A stretch of 32,492 nucleotides of DNA, taken from positions 1-32,492 of the forward strand of contig SCSZ01000025.1 in NCBI GenBank assembly GCA_004322265.1, in the 5' to 3' direction. The translations under genes were made by a program, and so were the position numbers. A model generated the notes under the pieces. That model saw only the letters and a program-made list of their open reading frames with translations. It was not told the DNA's origin and searched no databases. The stretch's first letter is position 1; each line of letters opens with the position of its first letter. The stretch comes from Patescibacteria group bacterium. Lineage in GTDB: Bacteria; Patescibacteriota; Saccharimonadia; Saccharimonadales; Saccharimonadaceae. Shown here one piece after another: positions 11,558-19,154 of the stretch.

Positions 11558-14359
11558 TTAACGGAGTTTCACAGATATTTCTTCGTGAGCAGTATCGTCG
11601 TGATGTATGTGTAGATTATCTTTTGGTGTTTCAACCTTAGCTGGTTTAGTAGTCGCAGTAGATGTCTTTTGGGGCTCTACGCTGGCTTCAATAACCTTAT
11701 CTTTCGCAGATGATGGAGTTGACGGTTCTGGTGTCTCTACGGGCTTCTGTGGGGCTGCAGCGGGTGTAATTTGCTGCCTTTTAGCAAGCCAATCATCCAA
11801 GAACGACGAGCCGCCCGATGGAGATGGAGCTGCTGCTGGACGCGCAGCATTGAGTCTCTCTTCCTGAGCTTTCTTAAGCGCATCAAGTTTTGCTTTCTTA
11901 GCAGCATCACCTGCCCCCAGACGAGCATATATTTCTTTCTCGACCTGAGCACGCGGTCGACCATATTTAGCGGATGACAGCTTCTTCAGCGCATCTATAA
12001 GCTGCGGGCTACTTGTCCCCATCGAAGGTACAAGAGACATACTAAAGGCTGCAGACGGTACATTATTAATCATTACAGATGCAATCGTCTGGTAGTTTGG
12101 CAACTTAGTAAGATCCTCAGCATCAAAGGTTGGTGCAAACTTCTTAACGAGAATCTCGGCATCCGTAATACCAATACGTCCACTAATAACCGTGCCGATG
12201 TTTCCGATGATAGCTTCCCGAATCTTATCCGTTAGCTGCGTTAAGAATTGGTTGGCAAGGACTAGATTGAGACGGTATTTCCTGGCCTCAGATAGAATAG
12301 ACTCAAAACTATCCGTTGCAAAGTTTTGAAACTCATCAACGTAGAGTGCGAAGTCTTGACGCTGATCTTCAGGGATATTGGCACGTCCCATAGCAGCAGC
12401 CTGAAATTTCATGACAAAGATCATTCCGACGAGTTGAGAGTTCATCTCGCCCATTCGCCCCTTCGATACATTGACCAGCAGGATCTTCTTGTTATCCATA
12501 ATGTCGCGCATATTAAAGCCACTTTTGGTCTGTCCAATGATATTACGCATCATGTCATTAGATAGAAAGGCACCGAACTTGCTGGTGAACCAACCGAGCA
12601 TTTCTGACTTACTGGCCTCACTTGTTTGGGCCATCTCTTTATTCCAGAAATCAAGTACTGATTGTATTGTAACGTGCTTTAACTTCTCATCTGCAAATGC
12701 CTGGTCGATGAATACTTGCTGGACATCAATAAACGCCGATCCCGCAGGGTCGCTCATAATTGTAAGAGCAGCATTTCGGAACCATGTCTCAAAGCGTGGC
12801 CCAATAATACCTGTATGACCCGGATCGTACAGTCGATACAACATCGAGATAGCTTCCTGGACCAAGAAGTCACGTTGATCTTGGCTTTCAAACTCAAAGA
12901 GGTTTAGCCCAATCGGGTTATCCATATCCGCTGGATCAAAGTAAATAACATCTTCAACTCTCTCTTTTGGCACCATACCCAAAAGTCGTTCTGCCGAATC
13001 CCCGTGTGGATCGATAAACGCAAATCCCTTGCCGTCCATCATGTCCTGATACGCAAGGTTTTCGAGTAGTACCGACTTACCTGTTCCAGTTTGACCAATC
13101 ATGTAGGTGTGGCGTCGACGATCATTGGTGCTGAGTCGAATCTGTTTTTTGTTACCGCGAAACTCATTATAACCGAGCAAGAATCCCTCATTCATTACCT
13201 GGGTTGGACCATCGACTTGTTTTGCCATTTGCCTCTCAACCTGTGAAGTTGGAATACTATTCTGGTCCGGTAGGTGGAATAAGGTGGCAAGTTCAACACT
13301 GTTTAAGATGTTATGGCTGACGCCCTGAGGAAAAAATCTAAATATATACGCAGTTACTAACTCTTCGACGTTCTTGGCGAGTGCAAACTTAAAGCCGTTA
13401 TTAGTTGCAGAATCAAATAGTGAGAATGCTGCAACGACATTTTTTAGTAACACCTGTGCTTGCCCAACGCTCGCGGACGAAACAACGACACGTACCAACG
13501 TTTCGAAGCCTGGTTGCCTGGTTTTATCTTCAATGGCTTCAACCGTGCCTTGCTCTAATGATGAGAGCTGTGATGACATCTGACGTTCTTCTGGTGTGCC
13601 CTCTTCATGTCCTGGCGGCTTCCACAAAGCGCCCATAATGCCTGTCATTCCACCGAGCTTACCACCACTCGATTTGTGCTCAGTTTTATCCTTCTTAATT
13701 CGTTCAACAGCCTCAACAGATTGATGAGTCCAATCATCGTGTGCCGGACGAAGTAATAGTTGAATTGCTATACCGTCTTCGCGAGATGCGGCCGACAGAG
13801 CATTCAGTAATGCCCTGGCAGCATCGCGCTTCGATTCCTGATACGTTGCAATAGGATATACAAAGTTCTTCTTGAGCGTAAATTCGCCCCCTATAGTGCC
13901 GCTAAGCTTGCCCGACTGGTTAAAAATATTGCGGTCGTCGACTTCTTGCAAGCGCGCTGAAGGATAAGCCGCTGCTACCGCCTGGCGGACAACATCTATC
14001 AAGACCGTTGGAACAACAACATAATAGTGAACGAGCCCACCATGCGCGACGATCTCGAGTGAAATATGTCGCTGTCCATAGATCCTGCTCTTGAAACCTT
14101 TCGTCGCGGTACTTGAAATGATGTTATACATTACCTGTGCCTGCGAAATAATCTCCTCTGTAACATCTCTCTCGTCTCGCCCGTTACCCTCTAGGTCATC
14201 ACTAGCTGGCGGAATGTGAATATACATCGACACCATCTTGAGACCACGCTCATAATTCTTAGCCTCCCGAAGTGTCTTCTTGTATTGAGAGAAAACAAAA
14301 GCGGCAACTATCGCCACAAGCGCAATAACGATTAATGTTGTTAATAGAAAACCGAGCAT
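11558..14359 (-). CDS. Membrane-anchored VirD4/TraG-like P-loop ATPase
   Basis: 933 aa. An N-terminal membrane segment (~3-25) is followed by a region of ~370 residues without a named domain, then a hexameric-motor-type ATPase with Walker A GQTGTGKS (~419-426), FIDPHGD nearby, and Walker B FALYVDEFQNF (~667-677). KYRLNLVLANQFLTQL looks like the TraG/VirD4 C-terminal (TraM-recognition) part. The C-terminal ~130 residues are Pro/Ala/Thr/Lys-rich and end in a His-rich segment (HIHHDD). Related proteins couple DNA or protein cargo to type IV secretion systems or move DNA. No other secretion-system subunit is recognised in the window. The SD is weak. It follows the 138-aa gene by 23 nt. Confidence 0.85.
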   Translation of the reverse strand: MLGFLLTTLIVIALVAIVAAFVFSQYKKTLREAKNYERGLKMVSMYIHIPPASDDLEGNGRDERDVTEEIISQAQVMYNIISSTATKGFKSRIYGQRHISLEIVAHGGLVHYYVVVPTVLIDVVRQAVAAAYPSARLQEVDDRNIFNQSGKLSGTIGGEFTLKKNFVYPIATYQESKRDAARALLNALSAASREDGIAIQLLLRPAHDDWTHQSVEAVERIKKDKTEHKSSGGKLGGMTGIMGALWKPPGHEEGTPEERQMSSQLSSLEQGTVEAIEDKTRQPGFETLVRVVVSSASVGQAQVLLKNVVAAFSLFDSATNNGFKFALAKNVEELVTAYIFRFFPQGVSHNILNSVELATLFHLPDQNSIPTSQVERQMAKQVDGPTQVMNEGFLLGYNEFRGNKKQIRLSTNDRRRHTYMIGQTGTGKSVLLENLAYQDMMDGKGFAFIDPHGDSAERLLGMVPKERVEDVIYFDPADMDNPIGLNLFEFESQDQRDFLVQEAISMLYRLYDPGHTGIIGPRFETWFRNAALTIMSDPAGSAFIDVQQVFIDQAFADEKLKHVTIQSVLDFWNKEMAQTSEASKSEMLGWFTSKFGAFLSNDMMRNIIGQTKSGFNMRDIMDNKKILLVNVSKGRMGEMNSQLVGMIFVMKFQAAAMGRANIPEDQRQDFALYVDEFQNFATDSFESILSEARKYRLNLVLANQFLTQLTDKIREAIIGNIGTVISGRIGITDAEILVKKFAPTFDAEDLTKLPNYQTIASVMINNVPSAAFSMSLVPSMGTSSPQLIDALKKLSSAKYGRPRAQVEKEIYARLGAGDAAKKAKLDALKKAQEERLNAARPAAAPSPSGGSSFLDDWLAKRQQITPAAAPQKPVETPEPSTPSSAKDKVIEASVEPQKTSTATTKPAKVETPKDNLHIHHDDTAHEEISVKLR

Positions 14360-14382
14360 ATATAGCCTATAGCCAAGCGGGC

Positions 14383-14799
14383 TTAACTAGCCTCGCCTAG
14401 CTCCCTCCCATAACGTTTCTTCTGGTAGTCCTTTTGGAGTTCGGTTACAGCGTTCTCTTGCTGGAACGGATCGTTACGTGTATCCGCGATAATTTTTTTG
14501 GCTCGATCAACCCACTCTTTTTCAATAAGATCGTCGTCGCCTGCTACTGCAGGGCTAGCGAGAAGTGTTGGGTCCTGTGCTGTGCTATCATCGTCCCCTA
14601 CAACAGTCGTCGGGGCAGTAACTACTGTACCGCTCGTATCTGATGCTTTTGCGGCGGTCTCCGCAACTTGCTCAGTTCGCTCTGCGCCTGTTTCTAAGAG
14701 TCCACGCTCAGGTTGAACTGGCTGTGGTACACGCTCTGGCCCATACTTTATAGGGGTTTGTTCTGGGCCAAACTTTGGTGCAGAGGTCTCTGGTTCCAT
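14383..14799 (-). CDS. Unknown acidic, Pro/Thr/Ala-rich protein upstream of the ATPase
   Basis: 138 aa. The N-terminal ~95 residues are low-complexity and probably disordered, with repeated FGPEQ/YGPERVP-like and VxPxxP segments and two GDDD motifs. The C-terminal ~45 residues (IEKEWVDRAKKIIADTRND and following) look helical. No membrane segment or signal peptide. An extended -10 box (TGCTATAAT, 14807-14815) ends 7 nt before the ATG and there is no SD, so the mRNA is probably leaderless. Being just upstream of the membrane ATPase, it may be a partner or adaptor, but the function is unknown. Confidence 0.7.
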   Translation of the reverse strand: MEPETSAPKFGPEQTPIKYGPERVPQPVQPERGLLETGAERTEQVAETAAKASDTSGTVVTAPTTVVGDDDSTAQDPTLLASPAVAGDDDLIEKEWVDRAKKIIADTRNDPFQQENAVTELQKDYQKKRYGRELGEAS

Positions 14800-14806
14800 A
14801 TCTGTA

Positions 14807-14815
14807 ATTATAGCA
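14807..14815 (-). promoter_or_regulatory. Extended -10 promoter of the ATPase operon
   Basis: TGC-TATAAT on the minus strand, 7 nt before the ATG at 14799. No convincing -35. It implies a leaderless transcript starting at the start codon. Confidence 0.65.
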
Positions 14816-14843
14816 TAGTGGCATGTTGCTTATGTATGAAATA

Positions 14844-15230
14844 TTAACGAATTCTTTTTGTAATGTAGACACATCCGATGACAGTAAATGCAACCACTAG
14901 AATAAACCCGTAGATCCCTATTCCACCGACGGACTGCAAGCCAATCAACATAATAGGCGCAGCAGCGACAACCGTAGAATAGTAATATGCTAACCGAAAT
15001 GGCATGGGAGTAAATGGCTTTTTAACGGTGAACGCACTGCTTAGGTGAGCAAAAAGTCGACTAAAGCTATATAAAAAATAAGTCATCACGCCGAGTGATG
15101 ACAAATATCCAAGAATAAATACGGCTAAAATCCCAAGAGGACCAACCGTGGTCGGTACCGATATGTTCAAGAGAAGTGTTAGCAAGCAGAGGCTTGTCAG
15201 TGTCGTTATTGCTACAATTTTTTCCAACAT
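14844..15230 (-). CDS. Unknown small membrane protein with about four TM segments
   Basis: 128 aa with four hydrophobic stretches (~5-24, ~30-56, ~82-98, ~104-122) and a short basic C-terminus (ITKRIR). No family recognised. The ATG follows a TGG-TATAGT box (15241-15249 region) by 10 nt and lacks an SD, so the transcript is nearly leaderless. It is the first gene on the minus strand after the structured non-coding region and may run on into the 138-aa gene and ATPase, which have their own promoter. The hydrophobic frame and the promoter placement support it as real. Confidence 0.65.
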   Translation of the reverse strand: MLEKIVAITTLTSLCLLTLLLNISVPTTVGPLGILAVFILGYLSSLGVMTYFLYSFSRLFAHLSSAFTVKKPFTPMPFRLAYYYSTVVAAAPIMLIGLQSVGGIGIYGFILVVAFTVIGCVYITKRIR

Positions 15231-15317
15231 CGTTATGGTTACTATACCACGCGGTTGATAAGATTTTGAATTAGCCTGAGCAGCAAATGTAATGTTCGGG
15301 TTGAAACTGTCGCTCCT

Positions 15318-15605
15318 ATATAAAAATTTGAGCCGTTAACCACGGACCACCTACTGCTGCAGGCTATTGTACTGACCGCTCCCATAGGGAGCATAGGGTC
15401 TGTACGTGCTGTTCCTCGGCGCGTCCGACTTTCTCACCGACACCATCGGGGAGAAAGTCGGACACACTGGTACTAAGCTTTGGCTTCACGCCATTTGGCG
15501 GAGCATCGGTAACGCCAACAGTGGTACAAAGGTGCGTGATATGCATGTGCAAGTCATGATACGTACGACGTGTCGTTACCGAATATCCGTCAAAGAACAT
15601 TCAGT
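15318..15605 (-). ncRNA. Candidate structured non-coding RNA (unassigned)
   Basis: A GC-rich island in AT-rich surroundings packed with inverted repeats: 15423-15435/15451-15463 (13 bp) with CCGA/TCGG inside; GCTCCC/GGGAGC at 15379-15393, flanked by imperfect arms 15343-15354/15392-15403; AAGC/GCTT at 15476-15487; CGCC/GGCG around 15490-15501; and TCGGTAACG (15506-15514)/CGTTACCGA (15574-15582). A minus-strand promoter lies at 15669-15697, and a short CCGT/ACGG hairpin plus a U-run near 15310-15345 could end the transcript. It does not match tmRNA, RNase P or the SRP RNA core. Open frames here read through the hairpins and do not look like protein. The strand is inferred. Confidence 0.5.
15423..15463. 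repeat. Long hairpin, 13 + 4 bp
   Basis: GTCCGACTTTCTC and its exact complement enclose CCGA..TCGG with a 5-nt loop. It is the strongest stem in the putative RNA. No T-run follows on either strand, so it is not a simple terminator. Confidence 0.85.
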
Positions 15606-15668
15606 CTATGTAATCTAGTTGTAAAGGTATTTTTGGCTTTGTGTTTGTTTTTATAAAAGCTTGTGTTT

Positions 15669-15697
15669 ACAGTAGCATAACCATAATGCTCGGTCAA
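15669..15697 (-). promoter_or_regulatory. Possible promoter of the structured RNA
   Basis: TTGACC (15692-15697), 17 nt, TACTGT (15669-15674), with TGC before the -10. The -35 is good and the -10 is poor. Confidence 0.4.
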
Positions 15698-15699
15698 TA

Positions 15700-16400
15700 A
15701 TCTAACCTTTATTATCGATGTATCTTCTACATTTTAGAGAATTCGTTATTTATATTAACAGATCAAATTGATGTAATGAAGATTTAATTACAACAATGTG
15801 TATATAACAACAATACATATATTATCTTCCATCTATGTTCACTAGTGACGGGACTTAGCGTCAAACAATAGCGTACTCCTTTCTACGCTCTTTGCACTTC
15901 GATCAATCTTTCAAAACAATACAAAAACAAACACGCAAAGATCAGTACCGAACTCGCATCGAACATAGCCGATATTGCATATGCTCGCACTAAAACGTGT
16001 GCGTAATTAAAAATATGCGTTCGTGGTATTCGAGATCCAAACATATGACAAGTCTCACTCCAGCTAAACTGCCCATCCTGCATCAAACAATCAAGGCTAA
16101 ACTTTTTGTAATTTAGCTAAGCATAACTCTGACCTAGCAAATCTCATCAATACGCCGGGATGGCTATAAATTGCAACCAAACCAGACAATTCAGACTTAC
16201 AAAATTTTGTGGTATGGTCTGATTCATCGACTAGATTCCAGAAATTGGCGCTCAACTTCGTCCTGATAGTTCAGAAAGTCGGTTGCTTTTGCATATTCTT
16301 ATATGAAGTATATTCATTCCAATATTTATGTCTCACAGACGATTAACAGATAGCTGTCCCCTCCTTATCCACACGTAGTATTTTTTACGGAAGATTTTTG
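15700..16400. other. AT-rich non-coding stretch with DnaA-box-like sites
   Basis: No convincing gene. A perfect 12-bp palindrome ACAAAATTTTGT is at 16199-16210, and an AGCGTA/TACGCT hairpin at 15870-15889. One exact DnaA box (TTATCCACA, 16365-16373) and two near matches (TGTGTATAT at 15797-15805, TGTGCGTAA at 15998-16006) are present. Genes to the left (rRNA, gyrBA, ATPase) run leftward and those immediately to the right (comM, infC) rightward. That could fit a replication origin, but three sites are too few to claim one. Confidence 0.35.
16365..16373 (+). promoter_or_regulatory. Consensus DnaA box
   Basis: TTATCCACA matches the bacterial DnaA box exactly. A single site could be chance or a regulatory box. 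Confidence 0.4.
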
Positions 16401-16410
16401 ATAATTATCA

Positions 16411-16439
16411 TTGACACAAGCGGTATCAGGGCATATTAT
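16411..16439 (+). promoter_or_regulatory. Strong promoter of the candidate sRNA
   Basis: TTGACA (16411-16416), 17 nt, TATTAT (16434-16439): a consensus -35 and a near-consensus -10. The expected start is at 16442-16446. No reading frame follows. Confidence 0.8.
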
Positions 16440-16441
16440 AG

Positions 16442-16545
16442 GGGTAGCTCCTGAATAAAAAACTTATACAGAAGCCAAAAATAAACAGCTATCCAAAAAA
16501 CTCCACTTAAAACAACCGTTCCTCGCAGGCGGTTGTTTTATTTTG
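16442..16545 (+). ncRNA. Candidate ~100-nt small RNA
   Basis: A strong promoter and an intrinsic terminator about 100 nt apart enclose no open frame. GGGTAGCT (16442-16449) can pair with AGCTATCC (16487-16494, one G-U). An inner hairpin CTGAATAA/TTATACAG has one mismatch. A single-stranded A-rich linker leads to the terminator hairpin. CTCCT near the 5' end and CTCC at 16501-16504 could pair with Shine-Dalgarno sequences, which would fit a trans-acting regulator, but no target is proposed. No known RNA family is recognised. Confidence 0.65.
16509..16545 (+). terminator. Terminator of the candidate sRNA
   Basis: AAAACAACCG (16509-16518) pairs with CGGTTGTTTT (16530-16539), with CCT/AGG pairing in the loop, followed by a T-rich tail (ATTTTGTTT). 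Confidence 0.8.
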
Positions 16546-16570
16546 TTTATATACGTAATTAAGCTAACAA

Positions 16571-16596
16571 AAATACCCATCGATTGATGGGTATTT
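16571..16596 (-). terminator. tmRNA terminator
   Basis: AAATACCCATC pairs with GATGGGTATTT around a 4-nt loop, followed by TTTTTG on the minus strand, 11 nt past the tmRNA CCA end. Confidence 0.8.
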
Positions 16597-16606
16597 CAAA
16601 TCATTT

Positions 16607-17008
16607 TGGTGGAGCTGCCGGGTACTGCCCCCGGGTCCGAAAGGTAACTGATTATTTATCTACAAGTTTAGTCTCGCCTATATTTTAACGATGGCTTAAG
16701 GCTAGAGGCTAGACGTAAAATGCCCCAGCTATCGCGCAATAAATTGTTTTAATTCAACGTTGCTGCCCATCGAATCAATAAGCGACATATGTATAACACC
16801 ACTCTCTATCTATGTCGCCTGTAGAGGGTGATGATCTAGTGTTTTAAGACTTAGATTGTTGCGTATGCAAAGCTAGGAGCAAAAAAGCTCTGTACTTTAG
16901 CGATAACGCGATCAATTGTGTTTGCAATTAAAATATGTGGGTTACGCCCACGGTCGACTTGCAAAATAATCTGTTAAAATCCTTCCGTCGAAAGCTAAAA
17001 TCAGCCCC
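16607..17008 (-). ncRNA. ssrA: tmRNA (one-piece)
   Basis: 402 nt. The 5' end GGGGCTGATTTTAGCTTTCGACGG and the 3' end TTCGGACCCGGG..CAGCTCCACCA form the tRNA-like domain with a 7-bp acceptor stem and encoded CCA. The order is normal, not circularly permuted. Tag reading starts at GCA (16923-16925), giving Ala-Asn-Thr-Ile-Asp as in the common AN.. start, and runs 24 codons to TAA (16851-16853). The tag ends SFFAPSFAYATI, so it is long and hydrophobic and does not finish in Ala-Ala. It rescues stalled ribosomes with SmpB (not in this window). Confidence 0.95.
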
Positions 17009-17022
17009 AACGTAACAGATTG

Positions 17023-17031
17023 AGTATAGCA
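17023..17031 (-). promoter_or_regulatory. tmRNA promoter (extended -10)
   Basis: TGC-TATACT on the minus strand, 15 nt before the mature 5' end. No clear -35. The same TGCTATACT precedes RNase P RNA. Confidence 0.65.
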
Positions 17032-17035
17032 TAAT

Positions 17036-17065
17036 TTGCACTCTTTTACTAGTCATGCTTAAATT
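17036..17065 (+). promoter_or_regulatory. comM promoter
   Basis: TTGCAC (17036-17041), 18 nt, TAAATT (17060-17065). The -10 ends 9 nt before the comM ATG, implying a leaderless or nearly leaderless mRNA. Confidence 0.45.
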
Positions 17066-17074
17066 AAGCTTAGT

Positions 17075-18580
17075 ATGGTGGCTAAGGTTATAACGGTTGC
17101 ACCAGTCGGCTTCGATGGATCAATCATCGAAGTAGAGAGTGATGCAGCCAATAATTTACCCGCATTCCAGATAGTGGGGCTCGGTAATAAGGCAATCGAT
17201 GAGGCCAAGGAACGAGTTCGCAGTGCAATCACCAATTCACTGCTTGAGTTTCCAAAGAAACGTATCACAATTAACCTCGCGCCCGCCGAACTCCCTAAGG
17301 ATGGAGCCCACTACGACCTTCCTATCGCCCTAGCCGTTCTATGTGTTAGTGGCCAATTACGACAAAAGGAGCTTGATAATGCAGTCTATGCAGGTGAGCT
17401 TGCCTTAAATGGTGATCTACGACCAATCAAAGGTGTTATTAATGTCGCAGAAACAGCAAAACGTAGTGGATATGAACGCATATATATCCCCGACGGTAAC
17501 GCCGAACAAGCATGTCTCGTTCACGGCATAGAAATCATCCCTGTTAGCTCACTAAAAGACCTATTCCTGCATCTTAAAGGCGAGATTAGCCTAACTCCAT
17601 ACGTACGACAAGCCACTCCCCTAACGGCACCAGTTCTGACACACCCAATATTGGATGATATATACGGACAAGAACAAGCCAAGCGCGCACTTATTATTGC
17701 CGCCGCGGGGCATCATAACATCCTCCTGACTGGTTCACCTGGTGCTGGTAAAACAATGTTAGCCAAAGCCCTTACTAACCTCTTACCAGCCCTCAACGAA
17801 GAAGAACAGGTCGCCACAACAAAACTCCATAGCCTCGCAGGTGAGGTTGAGGATGAAATCATAAACAAACGTGCATTTCGCTCACCACACCACACAGCAA
17901 GCCGCATTGCGATGGTCGGAGGTGGCAACCGGCCTAAACCTGGAGAAATTAGCCTCGCTCACCTTGGAGTGCTTTTTCTCGACGAATTGCCTGAATACCC
18001 CCGTTCTACACTTGAAGCGCTTCGACAACCTCTTGAAGATCGAAAAATTGCCGTCAGTCGAGCAGGTGGACATATAACCTACCCAGCTGACTTTATGTTA
18101 GTGGCTACTATGAACCCCTGTCCATGTGGTTTTTACGGCGATAATTCAAAGGAATGTTCTTGTACAGCCAATCAAATTGTCGCATACCAAAAACGCTTAT
18201 CGGGACCGTTGCTAGACAGGATAGATTTGGTCGTACACGTATCGAGAGTACCGAATGACACGCTACTCAGTATAAATAAGTTGAGTAAATCACAACATCT
18301 ACAAGCGAAAAACGTAATTGAATCTGCTTTAAATATACAACATAACAGATACAGTAGTAGACTTAAACACAACGCTTCTATCACAAACAGTCTTGTAACG
18401 AAGCATATTTCCCTACCTCCTGATGCCAAAAAAATCCTTGCTCGTGCCGCAGATAAGCTTGGATTAAGTGCCAGAGGTTATTTCAAAATTATAAAAGTTG
18501 CTCGTACTATCGCTGATCTTTCGGGTGAAAAAGACGTTTCAGTTCAGCATATCAGCGAGGCTTTGCAGTACCGCAGTTAA
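17075..18580 (+). CDS. comM: ComM/YifB-family AAA+ ATPase
   Basis: 501 aa, the usual length. The N-terminal Lon-like fold (~5-170) begins with GFDGSIIEVESD and has LPAFQIVGLGNKAIDEAKERV. The magnesium-chelatase-type AAA+ core has Walker A GSPGAGKT (~218-225), Walker B VLFLDELPEY (~295-304) and a Cys-rich PCPCGFYGD..CSC segment (~349-364). The C-terminal helical part ends ..LQYRS. In Vibrio cholerae, ComM is a branch-migration helicase that extends strand invasion during natural transformation, so a role in uptake-linked recombination is likely here. No SD is seen; the ATG follows a -10 box closely. GTG at 17078 is an alternative start. Divergent from tmRNA. Confidence 0.92.
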   Translation: MVAKVITVAPVGFDGSIIEVESDAANNLPAFQIVGLGNKAIDEAKERVRSAITNSLLEFPKKRITINLAPAELPKDGAHYDLPIALAVLCVSGQLRQKELDNAVYAGELALNGDLRPIKGVINVAETAKRSGYERIYIPDGNAEQACLVHGIEIIPVSSLKDLFLHLKGEISLTPYVRQATPLTAPVLTHPILDDIYGQEQAKRALIIAAAGHHNILLTGSPGAGKTMLAKALTNLLPALNEEEQVATTKLHSLAGEVEDEIINKRAFRSPHHTASRIAMVGGGNRPKPGEISLAHLGVLFLDELPEYPRSTLEALRQPLEDRKIAVSRAGGHITYPADFMLVATMNPCPCGFYGDNSKECSCTANQIVAYQKRLSGPLLDRIDLVVHVSRVPNDTLLSINKLSKSQHLQAKNVIESALNIQHNRYSSRLKHNASITNSLVTKHISLPPDAKKILARAADKLGLSARGYFKIIKVARTIADLSGEKDVSVQHISEALQYRS

Positions 18581-18585
18581 TAGGC

Positions 18586-18614
18586 TTGAAATGCAGACCC
18601 GTATCTGGTAGAAT
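18586..18614 (+). promoter_or_regulatory. infC-rpmI-rplT promoter
   Basis: TTGAAA (18586-18591), 17 nt, TAGAAT (18609-18614), with TGG before the -10. It gives a leader of only about 27 nt. Confidence 0.75.
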
Positions 18615-18647
18615 AGCTAGCGAGTAAACGCTCAAAAGGAGACGACG

Positions 18648-19154
18648 ATCAGTACATCAATTCGTATCAATGAAGCAATTCGTGCAGATCAGCTACGTGT
18701 CATCGGACCAGATGGAGCTCAACTAGGAATCCTGAGTCGAAGTGAAGCACTTAAAATAGCCGAAGAAGCAGGTGTTGACCTCGTTGAAATCTCTCCTAAT
18801 GCAGATCCTCCTGTAGTAAAAGTCATCGACTGGGGTAAATACCAGTATCAAAAGATGAAGGAACTACAAAAAAGCCGCAAGAATTCCAAAACCGCTGAGC
18901 TTAAGCAAATGCGTATGGGACTCAAGATTGGGGCTAACGATCTGGAAATAAAACTTCGCAAAATTCGTGAATTTCTTAGTGAAGGACACAAAGTGAAGAT
19001 ATTGGTAGTTTTTCGCGGACGCGAAATGGCACACCAAGAACTAGGATTTGAGATGATTGAAAGAATCGCCGCGAGCCTGGAAGAGTATGCAATATTAGAA
19101 CAAAAGCCTCAGATGGCTGGCCGCAATCTGAGCATAGTGATAAGGAGTAAGTAA
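18648..19154 (+). CDS. infC: Translation initiation factor IF-3, AUC start codon
   Basis: 168 aa if started at ATC (18648-18650). IF-3 sorts start codons and keeps the 30S subunit free. The N-domain has RINEAIRADQLRVIGPDG and VDLVEISPNADPPV; the linker and C-domain have KLRKIREFLSEGHKVKILV and FRGREMAH. An AGGAG Shine-Dalgarno lies 6-7 nt before the ATC, and the frame is open only back to a TAG at 18618. No ATG, GTG or TTG occurs in frame before the ATG at 18855, which would cut off the whole N-domain. E. coli infC uses AUU and is autoregulated because IF-3 rejects such codons; the same logic probably applies here. The stop overlaps the rpmI ATG (TAATG). Confidence 0.93.
   Translation: MSTSIRINEAIRADQLRVIGPDGAQLGILSRSEALKIAEEAGVDLVEISPNADPPVVKVIDWGKYQYQKMKELQKSRKNSKTAELKQMRMGLKIGANDLEIKLRKIREFLSEGHKVKILVVFRGREMAHQELGFEMIERIAASLEEYAILEQKPQMAGRNLSIVIRSK

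Noticed and set aside
15341-15410. Bacterial SRP RNA core (GGTCAG..AGCAG on the minus strand)
   Set aside because: The apical GGAA-type loop and the fixed spacing between the two conserved strands are absent.
15364-15600. 78-codon frame on the minus strand over the structured element
   Set aside because: It reads through several perfect hairpins, has no SD and no recognisable protein features; a structured RNA explains the sequence better.
15406-15618. 70-codon frame on the plus strand over the same element
   Set aside because: It shares its codons with the hairpin arms and has no promoter or SD.
15883-16086. 67-codon frame on the minus strand in the AT-rich gap, with one hydrophobic stretch
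   Set aside because: No SD or -10 box at the start and odd composition; not enough to call a gene.
16607-17008. Two-piece, circularly permuted tmRNA
   Set aside because: The 3' sequence resembles that of permuted tmRNAs, but the 5' acceptor strand, tag and 3' acceptor strand are in the normal order in a single 402-nt gene.
18855-19154. infC starting at the first ATG (99 aa)
   Set aside because: That would delete the whole IF-3 N-domain, which is intact in frame back to the ATC with a good SD.
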